From: Aureivirga marina
GTDB taxonomy: Bacteria > Bacteroidota > Bacteroidia > Flavobacteriales > Flavobacteriaceae
Direction of reading: 5' to 3'
DNA length: 64,000 bases
Assembly (NCBI RefSeq): GCF_015767265.1
Contig: NZ_JADPIB010000005.1
Span: 124,001 to 188,000 of the forward strand
Part shown: piece by piece, positions 8,510 through 16,940 of the stretch
How positions within the stretch are numbered: position 1 is the first letter of the stretch
Layout: every line of letters begins with the position of its first letter
Position numbers and translations under genes: made by a program
The notes under the pieces: generated by a model
Seen by the model: the letters and a program-made list of their open reading frames with translations, nothing else
Told to the model about the DNA's origin: nothing
Database searches by the model: none

Positions 8510-9568
8510 TTATAAAGGCTCTGCTGGAGATACAACAGCTTTTACACCTAAATGCAAAACTAATCCAGCTACACCTTCTTCTGCGATTTCGCTATTTTGA
8601 ATCTTACTAGCATCTTGTCCCCAGATATAATCGTCATCGAATTTTTTATATTTTGTCAATCCTACAACTCCTTTAATATCCATCGGAACTTTATATTTAA
8701 CTTCGCTTTTCTTTCTATCTGCGATAATCATTACAGTTCTTTTACTTCTTGGCGGAACAACAGCACTTACTTGCTCAGAAACACTTGTTAATTCTGATTT
8801 GTTTCCTCCTTTTGTTCCACTTGCTCCTACTGTCACACTAACATTTGCTCCAACTGTTGCCATCCCTTCGATACCAACACTTACGTTTGCTCCAACTGTT
8901 AGTGATCCACTTGCTGTTACACTCCAATTTGAAACATGTCCTCTTGTATAAGTATAAGTAGAACTCATATTTGCTTCTTCTTTTCCTTCATTTACTAACT
9001 CAAAAGTTGTAACATCTGAAGGCATTGGAGCTTCAATAGCTTTTACTGTAATAATTGGCTCTCTTACAACCACATCTGTTTTTACTTTTAAGAAATCTGT
9101 CACATTTGGAAATTTCACATCTCCTAAATATTCTGATTCTGAAAAATAAATTGCATCTGGAATTTTCCCTGTATACTCTTGTTTAAATATTTCTTTTAAA
9201 GCATTTAAACCATATTTTGTATCAGGTCTATATCCTAATTCTCTCAAATGTTGAATTGTAAAAGGAACTTTTGCTGCTTCTTTATTTTGATCAATTACAA
9301 ATCTTCCTCTATTTGCTTTTTCCTTAGAAGGAACTGAATCTTCTGGGCTTTCATAGATTATTTCCCAACCGTCTTGAATCATTTCTTCAACTGAAGAATA
9401 ACCAAACTCATTTAATGAACTTTTTCTTTGCTCAGTTGATTTTTGAATTTCAACTGTATCCGGCTCGGCTGCGCGAGTCACTTCTTCATCTTTACTACAG
9501 CTAGCTGCAATAAATAAACTTAAAACAATAGCTGCATTCTTTAAGTTTTTGAAATTCACTTTCTTCAT
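8510..9568 (-). CDS. Lipoprotein with aerolysin/ETX-MTX2-like domain, paralog 3 (divergent)
   Basis: A 352-residue, more diverged third paralog. The signal ends in the lipobox AASC (Cys24) followed by SKDEE. It keeps the QRKSSLNEFGYSSVEEMIQDGW region, an LRELGYRPD helix, then YTYTRG..SNWSVTASGS, a Gly/Val/Ser-rich amphipathic hairpin, SAVVPPRSKRT and KSEVKYKVPMD. The order and character match ETX/MTX2 pore formers. It ends shorter than its paralogs, without their DEELNAPNQ tail. It has a promoter with TATCTTTG overlapping the operator at 9647-9662, so a bound repressor would block transcription. It is probably the ancestral copy, since its promoter is the best preserved. Confidence 0.75.
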   Translation of the reverse strand: MKKVNFKNLKNAAIVLSLFIAASCSKDEEVTRAAEPDTVEIQKSTEQRKSSLNEFGYSSVEEMIQDGWEIIYESPEDSVPSKEKANRGRFVIDQNKEAAKVPFTIQHLRELGYRPDTKYGLNALKEIFKQEYTGKIPDAIYFSESEYLGDVKFPNVTDFLKVKTDVVVREPIITVKAIEAPMPSDVTTFELVNEGKEEANMSSTYTYTRGHVSNWSVTASGSLTVGANVSVGIEGMATVGANVSVTVGASGTKGGNKSELTSVSEQVSAVVPPRSKRTVMIIADRKKSEVKYKVPMDIKGVVGLTKYKKFDDDYIWGQDASKIQNSEIAEEGVAGLVLHLGVKAVVSPAEPL

Positions 9569-9898
9569 TTTTACTGTAATAGATTAAATTAGTAAATTTT
9601 GTTTTTGCTGTATGAAAAGAACGTTGTTCGATTTTCTATTACAAAGATATGACCGGTCGTCTTAAGTTGGTTGTAAAAAAAGTTTAATTAACTTGATTTT
9701 AGTATGATAAGCCTATTTTTTAATTTTTATTTTAGGAAAGAAAAGATTTTTTTAACATTTCTGTTTTTAATCTATTAAATGTTAAAATCTAAGTTACAAA
9801 AAAGAAAATTTACTACCTTAAAGTTCCCACAGATTAACCTTTTTTTAATAGAATTCAACGTACATTTGCAAAAAATTACATCGCCAATCAAATTTTAA
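9569..9898. promoter_or_regulatory. Intergenic with regulated promoter of paralog 3
   Basis: TATCTTTG read on the minus strand (9649 to 9642) fits the TAnnTTTG -7 element. It is partly covered by the dyad AGACGACCGGTCATAT (9662 to 9647 on the minus strand), 79 bp from the start codon. The rest of the spacer is AT-rich and must hold the promoter for the divergent gene at 9899; no other structure stands out. Confidence 0.6.
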
Positions 9899-10642
9899 AT
9901 GAAATTTACAACCTATATCTTTTTTTTATGCTTTTTTCTGTACAATTCTTCTAAAAATTGTAAACAAAACGAACAAGATTTATGTTATATCGTAAAATCT
10001 CCTGTAAATGTTTCTACAAATTGGTTAAACAATCCTAAAAAAGGAAAAATTATCGTAGATCAGCAAGTTGGCTATTATAAAAAATTCTATACAACTTATG
10101 ATTACATTAAACATAGAATTCATCTAAAATATTTGTATTCTGAATGGGGAAATTTGATGATCACACTTAATGGCAATAATTTCTATTTTAAAAAGGATGA
10201 ATATTTTAAGTTAAATGAAACAGATTATTCTGATGCTTTGGATAAAATGGATTTTAACCATTATACAATTCGTTTCCAAAATGAGAAATATTTAATTTCT
10301 AGAGCAAAACCAAACACAGACAGACTTTCAACGAATAATAATATTTATTATGTAATGTCTTTAAGTAATCGAAAAACCAATTATGCTTTTGGAAGTTTTG
10401 GTTTTTGTGATAATATTTTTGGTGATTATAATAAAGATGGAAAACTTGATATTGTAATGATTGATTTACTAAAACAAGAATCCAGTAATTATGATAATAT
10501 AAATGGTTTGTTTAAAGCTAAAATCTTCACTTTTGAAAACGGAAAATTCATTCCAACTAAGAATAAAAAAGGTGCTTTAGAATGTACATATTATTCTTAC
10601 AATGGAGAAATCAAAATTCTTTCTGGAAATTGGTATTATTAA
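9899..10642 (+). CDS. Secreted or lipid-anchored protein of unknown function with Ca-loop-like motif
   Basis: A 247-residue protein with an N-terminal hydrophobic signal (about 3-16) followed by NSSKNCKQNEQ; the Cys is poorly placed for a lipobox, so simple secretion is equally likely. Near residue 178 it has GDYNKDGKLDIVMID, a D-x-D/N-x-D-G calcium-loop typical of FG-GAP/VCBS and dockerin-type modules. The rest is aromatic and beta-rich, without a family I recognise. It is divergent from the pore-former array and 133 bp upstream of the DUF1800 gene, and is likely a single transcription unit. Confidence 0.6.
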   Translation: MKFTTYIFFLCFFLYNSSKNCKQNEQDLCYIVKSPVNVSTNWLNNPKKGKIIVDQQVGYYKKFYTTYDYIKHRIHLKYLYSEWGNLMITLNGNNFYFKKDEYFKLNETDYSDALDKMDFNHYTIRFQNEKYLISRAKPNTDRLSTNNNIYYVMSLSNRKTNYAFGSFGFCDNIFGDYNKDGKLDIVMIDLLKQESSNYDNINGLFKAKIFTFENGKFIPTKNKKGALECTYYSYNGEIKILSGNWYY

Positions 10643-10775
10643 TTTATTTTATAAATTTTTAAAAAACAATACTTTACTATTTTAAACCATTTCTTTTTTG
10701 GATAGTCCTAAAATATGGCACGAATTCTGTAATCGGATTCAAAGCCAAAAATTAAACAATAAAATACATCCAAAA

Positions 10776-12128
10776 ATGAAGAAAATAGAACTTAAACACC
10801 TTTGCAATCGCGCTGGTTTTGGAAGTATTCCTACAATATTTGAAAAATATAAAAATACTTCTAGAAAAGAAGTTGTAACTATTCTTTTTGCAAAGCATAC
10901 TGCAAATGAGCCTTTTCAATTAAACTTTGATATTCCACAAAATATCCAAATGTTACCAAAAGAAGAAAAGAAAAAAGCAATCAGAAAAATCACAAAATCT
11001 ATCCAGAAATTGAATTTTGCATATATTCAAAAACTTGCAAATTCGGATGCTTTTCTTAGAGAAAAAGTCACGCTTTTTTGGCATGGACATTTTGCTTGTA
11101 GAACTCGAAAATCAGATAAAGCACAACAATTAAATAATACAATCCGAAAATATGCACTTGGTAATTTTCGTGATTTGGTTTTGGCTGTTGCAAAAGAACC
11201 TGCAATGCTTGATTTTTTAAATAATAAACAAAACAGAAAATCGCATCCAAATGAAAATTTCGCAAGAGAATTGATGGAACTTTTCACTATCGGAAGAGAT
11301 AATTATACAGAAAAAGATATTCAAGAAGCCGCTCGTGCTTTTACTGGTTGGAATTATAATAAGCAAGGTGAATTTGTCATTCGAAGAAAATTCCATGATT
11401 ATGGAGAAAAAACTTTCTTTGGAAAAACTGGAAATTTTGACGGAACTGATATCATTGATATTCTATTGGAAGATAAAAGAACTGCAAAATTTATTGCTAC
11501 AAAAATGCATCGCTATTTTGTAAATGATTATGATAATCCTTCTGAAATTGATGCAATTGCTAATGTTCTTTATAATTCTGATTATAATATCACGGAAACT
11601 TTAAAATATATTTTCAATGCTGATTGGTTTTACGCTACAGAAAACGTAGGAACAAAAATCAAATCACCAATTGAATTCTTAACAGGATTACATAGAACTT
11701 TTTCTATTTCCTATCAGAATAAAAACGCCACTTTTATCATTCAAAAAATGCTCGGACAGGTTCTTTTTCTTCCTCCAAACGTAGCTGGTTGGCCAAGTGG
11801 AAAAAAATGGATTGATAGTTCTAGTTTGACTTTACGTTTAAAACTTCCTTCTATCCTATTGAATAATGGAGCAATTCCTTTTTATGAAAAAGGTGATGAT
11901 GTGGATAATGTTGTTCGACGTGGAAAAGGAAATAGAAAACTTAGAGCAGAAACGAATTGGGAAGGATTTATGGAAGCAACTTCTGATTTTACTCAAGCAG
12001 ATTTAATTGATTATTTAATTACTCCTGATTTAAGTCCAACCGCAAAAAATATTTGTCAAGATTTAAGTTTGGATAAAAAACAAAATGCAACTGTTTTGGT
12101 TTCCTTACCAGAATATCAGATGTGTTAA
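10776..12128 (+). CDS. DUF1800 family protein
   Basis: I place the start at ATG 10776 (MKKIELKHLCNRAGFG) because the longer frame begins at TTG and adds a segment atypical of the family. Family landmarks visible are LCNRAGFG at the N-terminus, FWHGHFACR, NKQNRKSHPNENFARELMELFTIG, AARAFTGWNY and PNVAGWPSGKKWIDSSSL. DUF1800 proteins are almost always encoded directly before a DUF1501 protein, as here (18 bp gap). Their biochemical role is not established; exported polysaccharide or surface functions have been proposed. Expect co-transcription with the next gene. Length 450 residues is normal. Confidence 0.88.
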   Translation: MKKIELKHLCNRAGFGSIPTIFEKYKNTSRKEVVTILFAKHTANEPFQLNFDIPQNIQMLPKEEKKKAIRKITKSIQKLNFAYIQKLANSDAFLREKVTLFWHGHFACRTRKSDKAQQLNNTIRKYALGNFRDLVLAVAKEPAMLDFLNNKQNRKSHPNENFARELMELFTIGRDNYTEKDIQEAARAFTGWNYNKQGEFVIRRKFHDYGEKTFFGKTGNFDGTDIIDILLEDKRTAKFIATKMHRYFVNDYDNPSEIDAIANVLYNSDYNITETLKYIFNADWFYATENVGTKIKSPIEFLTGLHRTFSISYQNKNATFIIQKMLGQVLFLPPNVAGWPSGKKWIDSSSLTLRLKLPSILLNNGAIPFYEKGDDVDNVVRRGKGNRKLRAETNWEGFMEATSDFTQADLIDYLITPDLSPTAKNICQDLSLDKKQNATVLVSLPEYQMC

Positions 12129-12146
12129 TTAAAAAAGAAAAGAAAA

Positions 12147-13334
12147 ATGAAACGTAGAGATTTTTTAAAAACTACAGGAGTTGCATCTGTTACAATGCTT
12201 TTACCAAATTTCTTAAAAGCATTAGAGTTTTCTCCGAGTTTAACTGGACATAAAAAATTAGTAATCATTCAACTTTCAGGTGGAAATGACGGTTTGAATA
12301 CTGTAATTCCTTATGAGAATGACATATATTATAAAAACAGACCAACAATTGGAATTGGAAAAAATGAAGTTCTAAAAATCACAGACGAACTTGGTTTACA
12401 TCCGAGTATGAAAGGAATGGAAAAGCTTTTTGAAAAAGGATATGTTTCTATTTTGAATAATATCGGATATCCAAATCCAAATCGTTCACATTTTAGAGCA
12501 ATGGATATTTGGCACACAGCAAGTGATTCGAACAAATATTTAGATTCTGGTTGGCTTGGTCGCTATTTGGATTCAAATTGCCAATCTTCTCATGAAGTTT
12601 TAGAAATTGATACTACACTTTCTTTGGCTTTAAAAGGAGATGCAAAAAATGCTTTAGCTCTGAAAAATCCGAATTCTTTATATCAATTGACAAAAGAACA
12701 TTATTTCGATTCGCTGATTCGAAATACTTCTGACGAAATGTTGAGCGAAGATAATTTGGGATATTTATATAAAACTTTAGTAGAAACGAAATCTTCTGCG
12801 AAATATATTTTTAATACTTCTAAAACCTATGAAAGTAAAACTGAATTTCCCAAAACAGATATCGGTCAAAAGCTTGAAACTACAGCAGAATTGATTAATT
12901 CTGGTTTAGACACTTCTGTTTATTATATTTCTACTAGTGGATTTGACACACATGTTTTTCAGGAAAAACAGCAAGAAAAACTTCTTGGAAATTATTCGGA
13001 TGCGATGCTTTCTTTCGTAGAAGAATTAAAAAAAGGAAACAATTTTAAAGATACATTGATTGTTACTTTTTCAGAATTTGGAAGAAGATTGTCAGAAAAC
13101 GGAAGTCGAGGAACCGATCATGGAACAGCTGGCCCGATGTTTGTGATCTCTGAAAATCTAAAGAAAAATGGAATCTTTAATGAGGCTCCAGATTTGATAA
13201 ACTTAGATGGAAATAAAGACATTAAATATCATTTAGATTTCCGACAAGTTTATGCAACTGTTTTAGATAAATGGTTGGAAGTAGATAGCTCTAAAATATT
13301 GAATAGTAACTTTCAACATTTAAATTTTATTTAG
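12147..13334 (+). CDS. DUF1501 family protein with Tat-like signal
   Basis: The N-terminus MKRRDFLKTTGVASVTMLLP has a twin-arginine motif (RRDFLK) and a hydrophobic segment, so Tat export is likely. The body has the alkaline-phosphatase/sulfatase-like hints of the family: LVIIQLSGGNDGLNTVIPY (about residue 37-55), RSHFRAMDIWHTAS, TSGFDTH and FSEFGRRLSENGSRGTDHGTAGPMFV with conserved Asp and His residues. It is the partner of the DUF1800 gene immediately upstream. Substrate unknown. Followed by a bidirectional terminator shared with the convergent OLD nuclease gene. Confidence 0.88.
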   Translation: MKRRDFLKTTGVASVTMLLPNFLKALEFSPSLTGHKKLVIIQLSGGNDGLNTVIPYENDIYYKNRPTIGIGKNEVLKITDELGLHPSMKGMEKLFEKGYVSILNNIGYPNPNRSHFRAMDIWHTASDSNKYLDSGWLGRYLDSNCQSSHEVLEIDTTLSLALKGDAKNALALKNPNSLYQLTKEHYFDSLIRNTSDEMLSEDNLGYLYKTLVETKSSAKYIFNTSKTYESKTEFPKTDIGQKLETTAELINSGLDTSVYYISTSGFDTHVFQEKQQEKLLGNYSDAMLSFVEELKKGNNFKDTLIVTFSEFGRRLSENGSRGTDHGTAGPMFVISENLKKNGIFNEAPDLINLDGNKDIKYHLDFRQVYATVLDKWLEVDSSKILNSNFQHLNFI

Positions 13335-13369
13335 AAACCAATTTGACTTATTTATAAATTAATTTATCA

Positions 13370-13400
13370 GGAAAAGCACAGTTTTTAGGCTGTGCTTTTT
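13370..13400. terminator. Bidirectional terminator
   Basis: AAAAGCACAG pairs with CTGTGCTTTT around an 8-base loop, between the convergent DUF1501 and OLD nuclease genes. Confidence 0.85.
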
Positions 13401-13404
13401 TGTT

Positions 13405-15246
13405 TTATACTTTTGTTTTATCAACTTCTACTTCTTCATCTATAACAATATATTTTTCTCTTAATTTATCTAAACCTATAAAATTTTCTAATGAAATTGG
13501 AAACAACCTTTCATCAAAATTAAAATTTTCATCTTTAATTAAATTCCAGATAGCAAAACTATTTTTACTGTCAGAATTATAATCTATCACTTTTTCTAAC
13601 TTTTTAATATTAAAATGCAGATTATTTTCATCAACCATGTCTATTAATTTCCTATTAGTAGTAATCATTCCTTTTATGGTAGATTCTTTTGATGTATATA
13701 TCTCATTTGATTGTAAATCTTCTAAAGAATCAAAGTTTTTCACTTGATCTATAGATAATTCTCTTTCTTCAAAATCCCAATCAGTTATTACATAATAATC
13801 TATTTCAAAATGTTCACACAACTCAATAATATAATAAGCTGTTGCTTTCCCGTGATGACAAACTATTGATATATTTTCAAAGTTTAAATATGTGTCAGCA
13901 TATTTTTCAATATTTTGTATAGAATCATCATTCTGTATAATCTCTTTTACTTTTTCTTTTATTATATGATTATAAACTAAAACATCATTAGGTCCTTCAA
14001 CAAGAATTACTTTCTTACTAAATAGCATTCGACTTAAATTAGGTTCAACTGTTTTTATGAATTCATTAAACCTAAACATATTAATTGGCTCATCACTTAA
14101 CTCTGAATTAGACGAAATTATATTTTCATATTTAAATTCACCAATATCATTATATTTTTTAACTGTTTGATTATTTTCATCCATTTCTAAACGAATAATT
14201 CCTTTCGTATCAAAAGGGTCAATCATTTTATCTGAATGTGTTGTATAAATTACTTGATGCCCCTTTTCAGCAAGATTACAAAGAACTGTTTTATAAAAAT
14301 ACTCTTGATGATTTTCATGTAAAAAACTTTCTGGTTCTTCGAATAAAAACAAGCAATTTTCATCATCTGATGATGACTCTGCAATAGCTTGAATTACTGC
14401 CATTACAAACATTGAGATATATCCATCACCAAAATGATCAATTGGAACTAAATTACTTTTATTTCCATTTAAACCAACTTTAAATAACATCTTTAAGAAA
14501 ATATCTTCATAATTTGGTAATCCAAAATCAATATTACAATCATCATTTCTCAAATTAATCATGTAGTTCTTTTGAATTAATTTGATAAATTTTTCTAATT
14601 CAGAATCTTTTATAACATTGTTAGTACTATCATTAATTTCTTGATGAAATTGGTTTTTCTTATCATCCATAACTATATCTGAATCAACTATTTTTTTGAT
14701 ATGTTTAGCCAAAAATGATTTTAAATTTCCCCAACTAGTTTTTTGTGTACTAATTTCTTCTTTAATATTATGAAAATTGATATAAAAAATATTGAAATAT
14801 TTTGTAGCTCCAAAGGCATCCCAATTAATATCATCAACTTCTTCACCTCTTCTTACTATTTTATTTAGTTGATTTAAAGATTCTATTTTACTTCCTTCAA
14901 TTTCATTACCATCTGTAAAAATTTTTAATCGATGGTAACCAGTTAAAGAAGCATACTTTATTCCATCAAACTTTCTTTCTCGTGAACTTTCTGCTTTTAG
15001 TGTTATTTGTGGAATATTATCAATATCTCTATTATGAAAATCATCCAAAGAAAAAGCATCTTTACTTACAAAATTTACTTGTAATCCATAAAGAATTGAA
15101 TTCATTAAATTAGTTTTTCCTGAATTATTATATCCAATTATAGCAACTGGTTTTTTATATTCTTCATTCGGAAATTTAAAAATTTGGTATTCTTTAAAAG
15201 ATCGATAATTTTTAATTTCTAACTGTTTTATTCTAATTCTTGACAT
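13405..15246 (-). CDS. OLD-family ATP-dependent endonuclease (ABC-type ATPase plus TOPRIM)
   Basis: I chose the start MSRIRIKQLEIKNYRSFKEY at 15246, the standard RecF/SMC-like N-terminus; the longer frame adds 23 unrelated residues. Walker A is GYNNSGKT (38-45). The signature/Walker B region is LFLFEEPESFLHE, followed by an H-loop TTHSDKM. The C-terminal TOPRIM domain has VILVEGPNDVLVY (catalytic Glu) and VITDWDFEERE (DxD). Total 613 residues. OLD nucleases act in phage defence either alone or with a UvrD-like helicase (Gabija GajA). No helicase is adjacent here, so it is a stand-alone class. Codon use is strongly AT-skewed like the 32-36 kb operon, suggesting transfer. Confidence 0.87.
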   Translation of the reverse strand: MSRIRIKQLEIKNYRSFKEYQIFKFPNEEYKKPVAIIGYNNSGKTNLMNSILYGLQVNFVSKDAFSLDDFHNRDIDNIPQITLKAESSRERKFDGIKYASLTGYHRLKIFTDGNEIEGSKIESLNQLNKIVRRGEEVDDINWDAFGATKYFNIFYINFHNIKEEISTQKTSWGNLKSFLAKHIKKIVDSDIVMDDKKNQFHQEINDSTNNVIKDSELEKFIKLIQKNYMINLRNDDCNIDFGLPNYEDIFLKMLFKVGLNGNKSNLVPIDHFGDGYISMFVMAVIQAIAESSSDDENCLFLFEEPESFLHENHQEYFYKTVLCNLAEKGHQVIYTTHSDKMIDPFDTKGIIRLEMDENNQTVKKYNDIGEFKYENIISSNSELSDEPINMFRFNEFIKTVEPNLSRMLFSKKVILVEGPNDVLVYNHIIKEKVKEIIQNDDSIQNIEKYADTYLNFENISIVCHHGKATAYYIIELCEHFEIDYYVITDWDFEERELSIDQVKNFDSLEDLQSNEIYTSKESTIKGMITTNRKLIDMVDENNLHFNIKKLEKVIDYNSDSKNSFAIWNLIKDENFNFDERLFPISLENFIGLDKLREKYIVIDEEVEVDKTKV

Positions 15247-15344
15247 ATGATTAATTTGTTTAATTAACAATTCTAAATTAAACAAACTATAAAACAACAC
15301 CTTACGGGTTTTCACAATTCATAAAACTTTTTTAAAATAAAAAT

Positions 15345-16010
15345 CTATAGCTCAAAAAACCTAGTCAAAATAACTCCTTTCCAATCATCTTTTGTAGTAA
15401 GTAATTGTTTTTCTTTTGTAATTTTAAAATTAAATGGCGGAACTAAAACATCTAATCCGCTTTTCTTTTTCAACCGAATTCCTTGTCCAGAAATGATATC
15501 AATATTTGGTGTAAAATCTCCTTCTGGAATATGTTCTGTAAGTATTATATATTTATAATTCGAAAGTTTCTTTAAAATATATTGCACCTCAGCATTCGAT
15601 AAATGCTGTAAAACTTGACGAAGAATCACGCAATCCGCAGAAGGTAAATCGTCTTTTGCAATATCTAAACAATGAAATTCTAAATTTTCTGCAATAAACA
15701 TCTTTTGATTTCGTGCAATCAAATCTGGTACAATATCCACCGCAATATATTTCTTTGCAAATTTCACTAACTGATTTCCAACATTGAAATCACCGCAACC
15801 TAAATCGCAAACTGTCAACGGAGTTTCAAAAGAATTTAAAAACGCTGAAACAACTTTCACATATGGATTTACAATTTCTGGTTGATGTGAACCTTGACCA
15901 GAATAAAATTCCGAATCATTTCCTCCCCAAAGATTCTTCTCATAAATCTGCGTCATTGCATCTTTTGTCGGCCAAGGTTTTTTATTTCTTTTTGGTTCTT
16001 TTTTTGTCAT
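15345..16010 (-). CDS. Class I SAM-dependent methyltransferase
   Basis: I prefer the start at 16010 (MTKKEPKRNKKPWPTKDAM). A longer frame to 16061 would read into what looks like a repeated noncoding element. SAM-binding motif I is VCDLGCGDFNVG (about residues 72-83). Motif II acidic residue is in YIAVDIVPDLI, with LEFHCLDIAKDDLPSADCVILRQVLQHL giving motifs III and IV. The N-terminal Lys/Arg-rich stretch and QIYEKNLWGG are shared by flavobacterial relatives. The substrate is unknown; the type is often annotated as small-molecule methyltransferase. It is read in the same direction as thiE, but with a 200-bp structured gap between. Confidence 0.82.
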   Translation of the reverse strand: MTKKEPKRNKKPWPTKDAMTQIYEKNLWGGNDSEFYSGQGSHQPEIVNPYVKVVSAFLNSFETPLTVCDLGCGDFNVGNQLVKFAKKYIAVDIVPDLIARNQKMFIAENLEFHCLDIAKDDLPSADCVILRQVLQHLSNAEVQYILKKLSNYKYIILTEHIPEGDFTPNIDIISGQGIRLKKKSGLDVLVPPFNFKITKEKQLLTTKDDWKGVILTRFFEL

Positions 16011-16039
16011 AAATTCTTCTGGAAAAATTAGTTTTGTTC

Positions 16040-16178
16040 GGCTTAGGGATTGCAACGGCATCCTTTTTTGCTTCTCTTCATTGTTTTATTTAAAGCAAAA
16101 AAGATATAGTGGAAAGCCCGACTTTGTAGATTTTTAACGAAATAAAATGAAGTTAAAAAATCTACAGAGGAAGCTCCA
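16040..16178. repeat. Structured intergenic element with two hairpins
   Basis: Hairpin one pairs TCTTTTTTGCTT with AAGCAAAAAAGGA (read on the minus strand) across 16060-16106. Hairpin two pairs GTAGATTTTTAAC with GTTAAAAAATCTAC (16126-16165). They are bordered by AGTGGAAAGCCCG/GGAAGCTCC and by TTAGGGATTGCAACGGC. From memory this layout recurs between genes in Flavobacteriia; copy number cannot be checked here. Confidence 0.55.
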
Positions 16179-16209
16179 AAATATCTTTAATTTATCTGTT
16201 ATTTAATCC

Positions 16210-16836
16210 TTACATTGTATAACGTTGTTCGTCAATCGAAGAAGATTTCAGCAATTTATGAAACGTTGAAATACTATTAAAATCGCGCGTAATAGCTTCA
16301 GAAACTGCGATTCCAGAAATACCAGTTTCTAAAATATCTTCTACATCTTTCGTTTCGATATCTCCAAAACCAATAATTGGCGTTTTTGTATCTAATTCTT
16401 TTACAATTTCGGTGTAATTATTTAAGTTTAAATTGTTCTCATCTTTACGAGAAAACGGTCCTAAACTAATATAATCTGCTTCTTTTTTGATTAATGACTT
16501 ACATTCCTGAAGTGTATTTGCAGTTCCACCGATAATTTGCCAAACATATAAATGTTCTCTTATTTGCTTAAAATTCGATATTGGTTGATCTAAATGTACA
16601 CCATCGGCTTTGATTTCTTTGGCAATTTTATAATTTCCATAAATCAACAATCGAGTCTGAAAATGTCCTGTGATTTCTCTTGCTTCAGTTGCAATTTTCA
16701 ATAATTTTTTATCCGAAATATTTTTCAAACACAATTGCACCAATTCCGCTCCAGATGTACAAGCTTTTTGGATGTTTTCAAGATGTTCTTCAGGAGTATT
16801 TCCTTGTGATATATAATGTAATTTAGGTATAATCAT
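16210..16836 (-). CDS. thiE: Thiamine-phosphate synthase-like protein (ThiE/TenI family)
   Basis: TIM-barrel protein of 208 residues. Family stretches are visible: AELVQLCLKN (usual VQLR.K), ADGVHLDQ (usual DGVHLGQ), IIGGTANTLQE (usual IG.S.H), ADYISLGPFSRKDENN (usual GP.f.T.TK), PIIGFGDI and ISGIAVSEAI. The enzyme would join HMP pyrophosphate and thiazole phosphate to thiamine phosphate. It is alone: no other thiamine gene is in the window and no TPP riboswitch is visible upstream. The changes at the VQLR and phosphate positions are seen in TenI-like relatives, so activity as a true synthase is less certain than the fold. Confidence 0.75.
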   Translation of the reverse strand: MIIPKLHYISQGNTPEEHLENIQKACTSGAELVQLCLKNISDKKLLKIATEAREITGHFQTRLLIYGNYKIAKEIKADGVHLDQPISNFKQIREHLYVWQIIGGTANTLQECKSLIKKEADYISLGPFSRKDENNLNLNNYTEIVKELDTKTPIIGFGDIETKDVEDILETGISGIAVSEAITRDFNSISTFHKLLKSSSIDEQRYTM

Positions 16837-16940
16837 GTCTTTATTTTTAGAAATTTCAGTTCTTTTTCTATTTAAATTTAAGAATAAAAAGGAACTTTAT
16901 TTTTAAGAGAGCAAATGTAGAGAAACTAAAGGTTTTATTA

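Noticed and set aside
13405-15246. Gabija system
   Set aside because: The GajA-like nuclease has no GajB/UvrD-type helicase next to it; the neighbours are a DUF1501 protein and a methyltransferase.
16837-16940. TPP riboswitch before thiE
   Set aside because: The leader on the minus strand lacks the CUGAGA core and the stem layout of the THI element.
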